A stretch of 64,000 bases of DNA from an uncultured Pontibacter sp. (GTDB lineage: Bacteria; Bacteroidota; Bacteroidia; Cytophagales; Hymenobacteraceae), in NCBI RefSeq assembly GCF_947492645.1, contig NZ_CANLMZ010000003.1, forward strand, positions 344,627-408,626, given 5' to 3'. Made by a program: the position numbers and the translations under genes. The notes beneath the pieces were generated by a model that worked only from the letters and a program-made list of their open reading frames with translations, searched no databases and was not told the DNA's origin. Shown here in pieces: positions 37,801 to 45,246 of the stretch; the first letter of the stretch is position 1; each line of letters begins with the position of its first letter.

Positions 37801-38990
37801 ATACCGACAGCAGCCAGTATCTGAACACGCCGCTTAGTGGTATACTTACTCAGGATTTCAGGGCACAGGCAAACCTGGAGCCGTTTAAGAGCTTTAACGT
37901 GCAGTTGGATGTGCGCCGCAATAAATCAACTATCGAGGAAATCTTCTACCGCAAAGAATTTGATGATTTTGGAGAAGTAGGAACCGTAGATCAGCGCCAG
38001 AATCCATTTAACACAGGTGCCTTCTCTACTTCGTTTATGGCGATCGGTACCCTGTTTGAGAACACAAGCGCCGGCACTTCTAATTCATTTGAAAACTTTA
38101 TCCGCAACCGTTACGATGTGCGGGAAAAGCTATCTGCCGCCAACGCCGCAGCCGGTGACTCAGGTTATACTTTAAACTCTCAGGATGTATTGATAAAGTC
38201 GTTCCTGTACGCTTACCAGGGCCGCGATATAAATGGCTATAAAGCCGAGCCGGATGATAACCCGTTCAAGCGTTTGCCTATTCCTAACTGGCGTTTAGAT
38301 TACAATGGTTTGTCGCAGCTGCCGTTCTTCCAGCAATGGTTTAGCCAGGTAAATATTACGCACGCTTACAACTCAAGCTACAACGTTACCAGCTTCACCA
38401 CATCGTTGCTTTACGACCAGGAGCCGGATGGCTTCGCAAGCGCTAAGAACAACTTTGGGCAGCTCGTGCCATACTACATCGTAAACCAGCTGACGGTATC
38501 GGAAAGGTTAGCGCCGTTGCTGGGGGTAAACTTCAGGACAAAAACCAACCTGACTGGCCGTATAGAGTATAAGATTGAGCGGAACCTATCGCTGAACCTG
38601 ACCAACGCGCAGGTAACCGAAACGAATGTAAAAGACTACGTAATCGGGTTAGGGTACGCGACAAGTAATTTCAGGATACCATTCAGGATTGGCGGGCAGC
38701 GCCGTGTGCTGGAAAATGAACTGACCATGCGCCTGGATTTTTCGGTGCGTGATAACCAGACAGTACAACGGGCCATTGCCACAGACGACGCAGGCTTTGA
38801 AGTAAGCCAGAACCAGATTACGAACGGAACACGCCAACTGCAGTTGCGCCCAACAATAGATTATGTACTGAGCCAGCGCCTGAACATACAGTTTTATGTG
38901 CTGCGTACGGTGTCAGATCCTAAAATATCTACATCGTTCCGAAACAGCGTAACCGAGGGTGGCGTTCAACTACGAGTTAGTTTACAATAA
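31839..38990 (+). CDS. sprA: Cell-surface protein SprA, T9SS outer-membrane translocon
   Basis: The 2383-residue beta-barrel translocon of the type IX secretion system, through which folded cargo with C-terminal sorting signals crosses the outer membrane; needed for gliding in Flavobacterium johnsoniae. Family segments include FGARFNRNQNPTIPLRQQRT, FNWDNNANFDFENNMKLDYT, SYIDDFEGAETPYSLGGFNN and a C-terminal beta-strand tail (GVQLRVSLQ). The length matches SprA (about 2350-2500). The start is TTG at 31839 (MIWKSKKHNLLLVSVAAIS), giving a usable signal peptide; no in-frame ATG lies between the ruvA stop and it. gcvH and a VanZ gene follow. Confidence 0.96.
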   Translation: MIWKSKKHNLLLVSVAAISMLTWWSQAEVLRSPGRIKYTILQNLLSRQDTVKKDTAYIPSRRPTFVPSDRRGNPFSTRSTSSPLLLGQPSNLKLNVELDDSLQLYNITETLGDVNYRPPSSMTLQQYSEWQQRESIRSYWRTKSAGLDGESVVSSNRLIPKIYISPAFDRIFGGNYVDIQPNGNVSLKFGARFNRNQNPTIPLRQQRTGDFDFDQNISLNLVGKVGEKMRINFNWDNNANFDFENNMKLDYTGYEEEIIRKVEAGNVSLPLNNSLITGAQNLFGIKTQLQFGRLGVTTIASNVRGRNDEVIIQNGAQNKPFQIRIDEYDKDRHFFLSQFFRNRYDQALAKLPLVSSGIVIRRLELYVTNNNRSTENLRNMVAHMDIGEADPFRNRFETRPPTAPADNDNNSLYSLLNNTQARNNSTVDDYLRSQGLQKTIDFEHVRARKLDPREYKFNPQLGYISLNSALLPDQVLGVSFEYTYNGQTYQVGELIEDYQNLDDQKVVHMKLLRATNPALEYPTWDLMMKNVYSLDATQVNRQNFQMQIIYKDDETGVDITSIKEPSPIQNIPLVEVLNLDNVNTNNDKPSDGNFDFLPGITIDTESGRIFFPQVEPFGSYLAQKLAGRPELIERYVFQELYEQTQTDAQQNNVKAKFFLKGRLQATSADEITLPGFRIAEGSVAVYSGGTRLVEGTDYQVFYDLGRIKILNPSYISSASDLRVTYEKAELLNIQPRSLLGARFDYRLNDDVNIGATVLHLAEQPYINRVSIGDEPSNNTIYGFDLNVQKESRFLTKMTDAIPLIQTKVPSLISFSGEFAQLVPAKTKSAVNEDGASYIDDFEGAETPYSLGGFNNTSWRLAATPAPLVPGVGLANAYNRAKLAWYTIDQIFYRDADNLRPDNITKEELANHYVRGVRRNEVFPGRDPEVANTFEYTFDLAYYPRERGQYNYNPRLTPQGLLADDPRNNWGGISRDISFDTDFDNANIEYIEFWMMDPFISGPNGRKDAQGNPITSTEGGQLVFNLGSVSEDVLQDNLYSFENGLPTAADNLQSIQETLWGRVTTQQFLTDAFTGVSGGRQFQDIGLDGLNDASERTYFQNTFLNQIPGTPPQIVLDDPSGDNFLHHLDASYDAQNAGILARYKNFNGMENNSPENSRFSNYAFPDKEDLNRDNVINDVEQYYEYKIDLQPGQLNVGQNYIVDAIQNNEVTWYQFRVPIRQPTGTVGGISGFKSIRFMRMYLTQFADPVVMRFVQFQFVANQWRQYLQPITDGNPCLTCTDDARSFTISTVNIEENGQSTEGSIPYVVPPGIERLRDYASTNDRRQNEQSLQLCVDELKDSFSKAVYKNISLDMLIYKRLKLFIHAQSQDAGIQNGDVQAFIRIGTDFTQNYYEYVVPLEITPQGSLTADAIWPQGNQIDIALEEFVNAKVLRNRQPGFDRFRPFDVNIDGKTIRVVGNPDFSEVQSIMIGMRNPTDNGQPHSVCMWVDELRVTDFRNQTGWAANGRLNTKLADFANITATGAYTTVGFGGLQQKISQRARENTALFDVSANIVADKFLPEKLGIRVPLSVQYGTLNSEPQFDPLDKDVPLEQSLTRFDTEEAKKEYKKEVTTRETRKSISLLNVRKERTDPEDKVRPYDIENFSFSYSYAERLFTNIETDRDFTKTYNGAVAYTYNTTPKNIEPFAKSESLKSPYLRLIKDLNFTPLPSSFNFRADLDRRYNETFLQRRDSETGLITTRGIDPTFQKYFYFNRIYDLKWDITKSLALDYTATNRAIIDEPDNRINKEIDSLAYKNKVIWDNLKNFGRNTNFNQMVAVNYKLPLEKFPLVDWIGADTRYAVNYIWTAGSTALNQDTTFRLGNTVENNTEFTVNGKFDLVKLYNKVKFLKAVNTPAPAARPAAPAPGDTTASKPAAEMKFAKGLARVLMMTRSINFTYLQNRGTMLPGYLPSTQFFGFDDQFEAPGLPFILGKQYDLDDLYFRAKENGWYTDSSQYLNTPLSGILTQDFRAQANLEPFKSFNVQLDVRRNKSTIEEIFYRKEFDDFGEVGTVDQRQNPFNTGAFSTSFMAIGTLFENTSAGTSNSFENFIRNRYDVREKLSAANAAAGDSGYTLNSQDVLIKSFLYAYQGRDINGYKAEPDDNPFKRLPIPNWRLDYNGLSQLPFFQQWFSQVNITHAYNSSYNVTSFTTSLLYDQEPDGFASAKNNFGQLVPYYIVNQLTVSERLAPLLGVNFRTKTNLTGRIEYKIERNLSLNLTNAQVTETNVKDYVIGLGYATSNFRIPFRIGGQRRVLENELTMRLDFSVRDNQTVQRAIATDDAGFEVSQNQITNGTRQLQLRPTIDYVLSQRLNIQFYVLRTVSDPKISTSFRNSVTEGGVQLRVSLQ

Positions 38991-39050
38991 AATTTTAGCA
39001 TTGCGAAAAAGGCCGTATTTTTGGGCTGTAATCTTAAACAGATAAATCAA

Positions 39051-39431
39051 ATGAACTTACCAGAGAACCTAAAGTATACCAAAGACCACGAGTGGGTACG
39101 CATTGAAGGCGATGTAGCATATGTTGGCATCACAGATTTCGCACAAAGCGAACTTGGCGATATCGTTTATGTAGACATCGATACTGTGGACAAAGACATT
39201 AACCGAGAAGACGTTTTTGGTACAGTAGAGGCCGTTAAAACCGTTTCTGACTTATTTAGCCCACTAAGCGGTACAGTACTGGAGTTTAACGAAAAACTAG
39301 AAGGCAGCCCTGAGTTAGTTAACTCTGACCCTTACGGCGATGGTTGGATCATTAAAATGTCAATCGGTGATGCAGGCCAGACAGCAGACTTGCTTTCTGC
39401 GGATGCTTACCGCGAGCTGATCGGTCAGTAA
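39051..39431 (+). CDS. gcvH: Glycine cleavage system H protein
   Basis: Lipoyl carrier of the glycine cleavage complex; it shuttles the aminomethyl group between the P and T proteins. The ATG at 39051 gives [20 protein letters not shown] and 126 residues. The lipoylation site is Lys63 in [13 protein letters not shown], followed by [13 protein letters not shown] and the [13 protein letters not shown] segment. gcvP and gcvT are not in the window. Its place after sprA is a conserved Bacteroidota arrangement, not a functional grouping that I can explain. Confidence 0.96.
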   Translation: MNLPENLKYTKDHEWVRIEGDVAYVGITDFAQSELGDIVYVDIDTVDKDINREDVFGTVEAVKTVSDLFSPLSGTVLEFNEKLEGSPELVNSDPYGDGWIIKMSIGDAGQTADLLSADAYRELIGQ

Positions 39432-39457
39432 TTTTCGGTTTTACAGATTAAGCCGGT

Positions 39458-39832
39458 TTGATACTACGCTATAATCTATTTACCATATTGTGGGCAGTAA
39501 TGATCCTTTTAACGACATTACTGCCCTCTTCTTCTATGCCCTCGCTCTCCATTTGGGAGCTTTTTTCTTTTGATTCTTTCGCACACGCTTTTCTGTTTGG
39601 TGTGCTTACCTTCCTGATGATCGTCGGGCTTACAAAACAATTCACCTACATTAAGCTTCGCCATTACGCCATCAGAACCAGCCTGTTCATCAGCTTTGCA
39701 TTTGGTGTTTTTGTGGAGCTGATGCAGCATTTCTTTATCCAGGGCCGGCAAGGCGATTTAATGGATGTGCTTGCCAACACCCTTGGCTGCCTGCTAGGCA
39801 TCGTGCTGTTTAAGTGGGTGTACATCTGGTAG
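39458..39832 (+). CDS. VanZ-family small membrane protein
   Basis: A 124-residue protein with four hydrophobic segments and the VanZ pattern: LPSSSMPSLSIWELFSFDSFAH near the first loop and VELMQHFFIQGRQGDLMDVLANTLG before the last helix. VanZ-like proteins are named after a teicoplanin-resistance factor, but the chromosomal members have no settled role. The start appears to be TTG at 39458, 24 bases past gcvH; the next in-frame ATG would cut into the first helix. It is probably cotranscribed with gcvH. Confidence 0.82.
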   Translation: MILRYNLFTILWAVMILLTTLLPSSSMPSLSIWELFSFDSFAHAFLFGVLTFLMIVGLTKQFTYIKLRHYAIRTSLFISFAFGVFVELMQHFFIQGRQGDLMDVLANTLGCLLGIVLFKWVYIW

Positions 39833-39881
39833 AAATCACTATACTTTACTTCTTTTAGTTTCGGATGCTTATCTTTAACAG

Positions 39882-41150
39882 ATGAAGCAATTTTATACTT
39901 GCCTGCTGTTTATACTTGCTCTTACAGGCGCCGCCGCTGCGCAAGACATGCCTCGGGTACGCCAAACAATTGATACCCTGGCCAGCCCATACTTTCACGG
40001 GCGCGGCTATATTTTAGACGGAGACGCCAAAGCGGCCAACTACATCCGCGACAGGTTTAAGCAAACCGGGCTGCAACCACTCGGCAACTCATACTTCCAG
40101 CCCTTTTCTTTTCAGGTGAACAGGATAACTGAAACACCACAGCTGCAAGTAAATAGCAATACATTAGAGCCCGGAGCCGACTTTGTGGCACGCGCCTCCT
40201 CTCCCTCCGGTGCTGGCAAGGCAACTGTACTTATGTTGGATAGCCTTATACTTACAGATGCCGCCGCGGCACAGAAATTCTTTTCGAAACGGTTTAAGGG
40301 CAAGGCTATTGTATACCGCCAGCAGGATGCAAAACTCGTAAACCAACTATCGCAGCCACAGCAGCTTAAATTACAACAAGCCAGGGTGCACATTATACTT
40401 CAGCCGAAAGGCCTTCTTACAGCGGTTGCACGGCAGGCAGATGCTGTGCCGGTGCTCGAAGTGCTTGCCGCTGCCTGGCCTGCTGGTGCCAAAAGTATAA
40501 AGTATAGTATAAAGAACAGCTTAAACCAGAAGCATGAGGCCCGTAATGTTATAGGTTACATAGAAGGCAGCACCAAGCCCGACTCTTTTTTAGTTTTCAC
40601 GGCACATTACGACCATTTGGGTGGCCAGGGCAAACGCGTATACTTTCCGGGGGCAAACGATAATGCCAGCGGCACAGCCATGCTGCTGGAGTTAGCCGAC
40701 TATTACAGCAAACCCGAGAACAAACCACGCTATAGTATAATTTTTATAGCCTTTGCCGCTGAAGAAGCCGGGTTGCTCGGTTCACTCCATTATGTGCAAA
40801 ACCCACTATCTCCACTTGCAGATATCCGTTTCCTAGTAAACCTCGATTTGCTGGGCACCGGCAGCGAAGGATTGATGGTAGTAAACGGGCAGGTACACGA
40901 GCAAGAGTTCGCTCTGCTCAATGCGATCAACAAAGAACATAATTACCTGCCCCAGCTCAAGCGGCGCGGCAAAGCAGCCAACTCAGACCATTATCCTTTT
41001 TCAGAACAGGGCGTTCCGGCATTCTTCTTTTATACTTTGGGCGGAACAACAGCTTACCACAATACCCACGACTATGCCAGCCAATTACCTTTAACCAAAT
41101 TTGCAGAAGTATATAACTTGATTCTGAATTTTGCGGCACACTTACAGTAA
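39882..41150 (+). CDS. Secreted M28-family zinc aminopeptidase
   Basis: A 422-residue exported peptidase with signal MKQFYTCLLFILALTGAAAAQ. The M28 catalytic domain (about 220-422) shows TAHYDHLGG (His242, Asp244), GANDNASGTAMLLELA (Asp260) and AFAAEEAGLLGS (Glu294/Glu295), with later SDHYPFSEQGVPAF and the closing GTTAYHNTHDYASQ. Residues about 95-215 form an inserted, PA-like region. It should remove N-terminal residues from peptides in the periplasm or outside. It differs from the M28 lipoprotein at 5584 and is not its close paralogue. It starts the protease-rich stretch. Confidence 0.92.
   Translation: MKQFYTCLLFILALTGAAAAQDMPRVRQTIDTLASPYFHGRGYILDGDAKAANYIRDRFKQTGLQPLGNSYFQPFSFQVNRITETPQLQVNSNTLEPGADFVARASSPSGAGKATVLMLDSLILTDAAAAQKFFSKRFKGKAIVYRQQDAKLVNQLSQPQQLKLQQARVHIILQPKGLLTAVARQADAVPVLEVLAAAWPAGAKSIKYSIKNSLNQKHEARNVIGYIEGSTKPDSFLVFTAHYDHLGGQGKRVYFPGANDNASGTAMLLELADYYSKPENKPRYSIIFIAFAAEEAGLLGSLHYVQNPLSPLADIRFLVNLDLLGTGSEGLMVVNGQVHEQEFALLNAINKEHNYLPQLKRRGKAANSDHYPFSEQGVPAFFFYTLGGTTAYHNTHDYASQLPLTKFAEVYNLILNFAAHLQ
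40493..40511 (+). repeat. Three overlapping copies of the dispersed heptamer inside a coding region
   Basis: AAGTATA at 40493-40499 and 40500-40506, then TAGTATA at 40505-40511, in the M28 gene. They encode Lys-Ser-Ile-Lys-Tyr-Ser-Ile-Lys, showing how the motif shapes local codon and residue use. Confidence 0.8.
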
Positions 41151-41378
41151 TTTTAAAAGCTGATCTTACCCGAAGCTGCAAGTATAAATCTCCGTAACAT
41201 ACAATCGCTGCTTCTAACACCATTCTATCATTCCCAAGATGCTTTAACAACATTAAAAGCCTAAAATATAACTGTTAAGGTGGCCCGGAGGTATTGTGTT
41301 ATTGCGTCCATTTTTTTAGCTTTAGTGTTATTATGCGTTTCTCAGCCAGAGAAAATCTTTGTTTATCACTATTCAAGT

Positions 41379-44027
41379 ATGCTAAACTTTTACAGGTGTT
41401 ACAAGAACTGTTTGCTGCTCTTGCCTTTTATGGCCTTGCCTTTTGCGCTGCATGCTCAAACCAAAGAAGATGCTGCGCTGCAAAGGCAGGCAAAGGTTAA
41501 ACTGGCACCTGTATTGCATCAGGCGCTGGATCAGAATAAGGCCGGCAACTACAGAGTAGCAATAAAAGACAAAGCAGCCTTTAAAGCGTGGCTAAAGGAG
41601 CAGCACCTAGAGCTTAAAATACAAGACCAAAGCGGTACATCTAATGTCGTTTTGCTTACTGCCGTAAACCCAGACCAGCTTAAGAAGTTGCTCAGCTCCC
41701 CTTACGTTACGTTTATAGACAGGCCCAACAGAACACCCAAAGTTGAAGCAGAACTGAAAGACGTAAATTTCGCTGCAAATAATATTCCGGTAGTGCAGGC
41801 CCGCTTCCCCGATCTGAACGGTGACGGAATGGTGGCATCTGTAAAAGAAGGGGCTTTTAACCCTGATGACATCGACCTGAAGGCACGTGTACTTGCCCCC
41901 GAAAACTTTGGAGAGGCCTTTACCCCACATGCCACCACCATGGCTACCATTATCGCCGGCGCCGGCAACTCAGGGCCACGAGGCAAAGGCATAGCCCCCA
42001 AAGCCATACTTGCCACATCAGACTTCAAAGAGCTCTTTCCTGATAACAGCAATACCTTTGTTGCCAACGGCATTAGTGTGCAGAACCACTCTTACGGTGT
42101 GGGCGTGGAGAACTATTACGGACTTGAATCTGCCGCCTACGACGCACAAACGTTTCAGAACAAAACGCTGCTGCATGTTTTCTCGTCGGGGAATAGTGGC
42201 AACCAAGTTGAAACAACAGGTACTTATGCCAACCTGCCGGGCTTTGCTAATCTAACCGGTCAGTTTAAAAATTCTAAAAATGTACTTACCGTTGGCGCAA
42301 TTGAGCCGGATAACAAAATAGGCTTGTTAAGCTCGAAAGGCCCTGCTTATGATGGCAGAGTAAAACCTGAAGTGGTAGCTTATGGCATTGGGGGCACCTC
42401 TGAGGCAGCCGCTGTTGTAACTGGAGTGGCTGTGCTGGTGCAACAGGCTTATAAAAATAAATTTGATGGCACCCTGCCTTCTGCTGCCCTTGTAAAAGCG
42501 GCCTTAATTAACAGCGCCGATGATGTTGGGCGCAAAGCGGTAGATTTTGAGTCAGGTTTTGGGAATACAGATGCCTTGGGCGCGATAAAAAGTATCCAAG
42601 ATGCCCGCTTTATTGAGGATGCAGTAGCACAAAACGAGCAAAAGGCATTTTCGATAACTGTACCGGAAGGTGCCAAGGCCTTAAAGGTAACAATTGTCTG
42701 GCACGATACCGAAGCGCAACCCAATGCAGCTAAAGCCTTAATCAACGACCTGGACCTGGAAGTTAAGCAAAGCAACTCAAACACAAGCTGGCTCCCCTGG
42801 GTTCTTAGCACCTATCCGCATGCTGATTCGCTGGCCAAACCAGCAAAACGAGGCATAGACCGACTGAACAACATAGAACAGGTTACCATAGACCTGCCTG
42901 CTGCCGGAACATATGGGCTTCTCGTAACTGGCTACCAGGTGCAGGACGAGGACCAGGCGTTTAGCCTGGTCTATGAGTATGAGCACGAACTGGAGTGGTT
43001 ATATCCTGCGCTGGGGCTAAGCTTAAAAGCCGGTGAGGTAAACAGACTACGCTGGCAAGGAAGTATACTACCTGAACCTGCGCAACTAGAGTATAAATTT
43101 TCTCAAGACAAAAGCTGGACACCTATCCAAGAGGTAAGTGCAACCGATTTATACTTTGACTGGGAGGCTCCTGATACCGTGGCCTTGGCACAGCTCAGGC
43201 TTACAACGGAAACACAAAGCATAGAGTCAGCACCTTTTATACTTACGAAACAACTTAAGCTGCAAGTTGGCTTCGACTGTACCGACAAAGCGATGGTATA
43301 CTGGCCTGCTATAAGCGGTGTGACAGCGTATCAATTACTTTACATTGACAAAGCCTACCAGGCACCGCTACTGGTTACACCTGATACACTAAGTATACTT
43401 GATAAAAAAACGCTGCAAAGTTTAGGCGATTTTATTTTGGTAGCACCTGTTGTAGAAGGTATGCTAGCCGAAACAAGCGATGCCGTAGCTTTTGAGCAGC
43501 AAGGTACAGGTTGTTACGTTAAAAGCTTTTTACCGGAGCAGTTTGTAATGGACACCATGCGCTTTAACCTGGAGTTGAGTACCCTTTACCAAGTAGTGTC
43601 GGTTACGCTGGAACGCCAGGTAAAGGGCATTTACGAGCCTGCAAAAACAATAAGCCCTGTTACAAGCACCACAGTTCAGCTTACCGATTTAAACCCTGAC
43701 CAAGGCAACAACCGCTACAGAATTAAAATAGAAACTCAAACCGGCACTTTTTATTACAGCGATGAAGAGGAGGCAATTCATGTAACGGAGAGCATTGTGC
43801 AAGTGTATCCTAATCCAATAACTGCAGGCGCTGCTCTATCCATTGCCACAGTAGATGATGCAGCTGTGGTGCAGCTTTACGACCAGCTTGGCCGGTTAGT
43901 AAGAGAAACTGAAGAAAACGGCGTAATCAAAACCCTGAACACTACCGGCCTTACGAAAGGCTTGTACATACTGCGGCTAAAAACCGCCGATGGCAAGTAT
44001 ACTGCTACCAGGGTGCTTGTACTGTAA
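41379..44027 (+). CDS. Subtilisin-like protease with type IX sorting domain
   Basis: An 882-residue S8-family protein. I use the ATG at 41379 (MLNFYRCYKNCLLLLPFMAL, signal cut near LHAQ) over a GTG 99 bases upstream. The peptidase domain keeps His184 (PHATTMATIIAGAGNSG), oxyanion Asn272 (SSGNSG) and Ser341 (GGTSEAAAVVTG). The usual Asp of the DTG motif is replaced: that place reads SVKEGAF, with Lys156-Glu157. Beta-rich fibronectin-like modules follow, and residues 809-882 (VYPNPITAG to TRVLVL) are a Por-type C-terminal sorting domain. It should be exported by SprA and processed by PorU. Activity is uncertain because of the altered triad. Confidence 0.9.
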   Translation: MLNFYRCYKNCLLLLPFMALPFALHAQTKEDAALQRQAKVKLAPVLHQALDQNKAGNYRVAIKDKAAFKAWLKEQHLELKIQDQSGTSNVVLLTAVNPDQLKKLLSSPYVTFIDRPNRTPKVEAELKDVNFAANNIPVVQARFPDLNGDGMVASVKEGAFNPDDIDLKARVLAPENFGEAFTPHATTMATIIAGAGNSGPRGKGIAPKAILATSDFKELFPDNSNTFVANGISVQNHSYGVGVENYYGLESAAYDAQTFQNKTLLHVFSSGNSGNQVETTGTYANLPGFANLTGQFKNSKNVLTVGAIEPDNKIGLLSSKGPAYDGRVKPEVVAYGIGGTSEAAAVVTGVAVLVQQAYKNKFDGTLPSAALVKAALINSADDVGRKAVDFESGFGNTDALGAIKSIQDARFIEDAVAQNEQKAFSITVPEGAKALKVTIVWHDTEAQPNAAKALINDLDLEVKQSNSNTSWLPWVLSTYPHADSLAKPAKRGIDRLNNIEQVTIDLPAAGTYGLLVTGYQVQDEDQAFSLVYEYEHELEWLYPALGLSLKAGEVNRLRWQGSILPEPAQLEYKFSQDKSWTPIQEVSATDLYFDWEAPDTVALAQLRLTTETQSIESAPFILTKQLKLQVGFDCTDKAMVYWPAISGVTAYQLLYIDKAYQAPLLVTPDTLSILDKKTLQSLGDFILVAPVVEGMLAETSDAVAFEQQGTGCYVKSFLPEQFVMDTMRFNLELSTLYQVVSVTLERQVKGIYEPAKTISPVTSTTVQLTDLNPDQGNNRYRIKIETQTGTFYYSDEEEAIHVTESIVQVYPNPITAGAALSIATVDDAAVVQLYDQLGRLVRETEENGVIKTLNTTGLTKGLYILRLKTADGKYTATRVLVL

Positions 44028-44029
44028 TC

Positions 44030-44180
44030 TATACTTTAGGAGTTTATACTTCGGGCTAAAACTAAAACAAGAAGTATTGCAGCAATTTGGCGAAGTAGCA
44101 GGTTAGTTTATACTTTAACAGCCTATTATCCGGGAACAAAGCTATACTTAGGTATACTGGCTGTATTTTACACAAGTATA
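44030..44180. repeat. Cluster of five copies of the dispersed heptamer
   Basis: TATACTT at 44030-44036, 44045-44051, 44109-44115 and 44143-44149, and AAGTATA at 44174-44180, plus a TATACTG near-copy at 44153. This 150-base gap between convergent genes is one of the densest noncoding clusters of the motif in the window. Confidence 0.85.
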
Positions 44181-44190
44181 AAAAGCCCTG

Positions 44191-44236
44191 AAAACAGAAA
44201 GGCTCCTGCAAATAAGTGCAGGAGCCTTTCTGTTTT
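44191..44236. terminator. Bidirectional terminator between the subtilase and a metalloprotease gene
   Basis: A perfect 20-bp stem (arms 44191-44210 and 44217-44236) with an AATAAG loop. Its ends AAAACAG / CTGTTTT supply T-rich tails on both strands. Confidence 0.9.
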
Positions 44237-44249
44237 ATTTATCTACCTA

Positions 44250-45050
44250 TTAGTACAGGTAATCTAAAGCAATTTTATCATTTGAGTTAAACGGACGATT
44301 CTGGCCAGAACCGATACAAGCCAGCATCCAGGAATTTGGATCTGCAGCAGCAGGCGTGCCCGGAACCTGAATTGCGCCAACAGAGCTGGCACCTTCATTT
44401 GTATAACCGCCACCGCAGCTATAGCTTCTGTCCATGTAATCGGTGTGGCGGAAACCGATGCAATGACCGATTTCGTGGGCAAGAATTGTGGCGAACCAGT
44501 TTGTGTTAGGAGATTTACCAATGTATCTCTCAGCAACCAGAACTTTATTATACGGGTTGCCATTCGTTGGGAAGCCAGCAGATGCCAGGTATTGAGCAGA
44601 TCTAGGTGCGGCAGAAATGGCGATGTTACCACCAGAAGACACACGCTGCATGGTGATAGAAAGCCCCTCTGCATTATAACGCGCAATTGCTTCGTCTAAT
44701 GCCGGGCCGTAGCTGGCAGGCAACTTAGGATCCATTGAGATAGTGATTACCCTTGAGCCAGAAACAGCCACCAGGTTTGTGGTGCGGTACTGCTCGGCTT
44801 CACCTACACGTAACGCCTTGGTATTGTGCGCAGCTGTCAGGTCGTTGTTTGATAAGAAAATGTCGCCTTCAACTACAAAACCGCCATCTACCTTTAGCAC
44901 GTTTTGGTTGCTAAAGCCAAGCGCTTTAATCTGAGTCAACACTTCCTGAGAAGCTTCTTCTTTGTTTGTAATTTCCTCTTCCTGCTGGCAAGAAGTGAAT
45001 CCAAGTGCAGCTACTACAGCTGAGAATAATAACAGGCGTTTTGCAAACAT
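44250..45050 (-). CDS. HEIGH-motif zinc metalloprotease lipoprotein (M57-like), copy 1
   Basis: A 266-residue lipoprotein (lipobox FTSC, Cys21) resembling the dual-action HEIGH / M57 family. The zinc site is HEIGHCIGFRH: His192, Glu193, His196 and His202, a HExxHxxGxxH metzincin-type motif, followed by DYMDRSYSCGG that may supply the Met-turn. Residues 22-90 form a pro-like region (VDGGFVVEGDIFLSNNDL, then LRVGEAEQYRTTNLV). The catalytic domain starts near 95. Substrates are unknown. It has its own terminator, is similar almost end to end to the next gene, and carries the same 12-base element upstream. Confidence 0.88.
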   Translation of the reverse strand: MFAKRLLLFSAVVAALGFTSCQQEEEITNKEEASQEVLTQIKALGFSNQNVLKVDGGFVVEGDIFLSNNDLTAAHNTKALRVGEAEQYRTTNLVAVSGSRVITISMDPKLPASYGPALDEAIARYNAEGLSITMQRVSSGGNIAISAAPRSAQYLASAGFPTNGNPYNKVLVAERYIGKSPNTNWFATILAHEIGHCIGFRHTDYMDRSYSCGGGYTNEGASSVGAIQVPGTPAAADPNSWMLACIGSGQNRPFNSNDKIALDYLY

Positions 45051-45065
45051 GTTTGTAAGTATTTT

Positions 45066-45077
45066 AAGTTAGACATA
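45066..45077 (-). promoter_or_regulatory. 12-base element upstream of metalloprotease copy 1
   Basis: AAGTTAGACATA on the plus strand, identical to the element at 46067-46078 and set 15 bases from the ATG. It may be a promoter box, operator or conserved leader. Confidence 0.45.
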
Positions 45078-45197
45078 CTGGTATTACAGGAGCAGGATGA
45101 TCATCAAAGCGTTTTATGAGAATGTTTTAGCAGCAAGCCCCTACACCCCATGTTAGCTCTAATCAAAGTTTAAGTATACTCCTCTTATTGGCACAAA

Positions 45198-45223
45198 AGG
45201 AGCCCCAAGTACATGGGGCTCCT
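45198..45223 (-). terminator. Terminator of metalloprotease copy 2
   Basis: A 10-bp perfect stem AGGAGCCCCA / TGGGGCTCCT with an AGTACA loop, followed on the minus strand by TTTTGTGCC. Confidence 0.8.
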
Positions 45224-45246
45224 GAATTTATACTTTAACTGACCTA

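Noticed and set aside
41280..41378. GTG start 99 bases upstream of the chosen subtilase ATG
   Set aside because: The extra 33 residues would place a second hydrophobic stretch before the signal peptide; the ATG at 41379 gives a normal signal.
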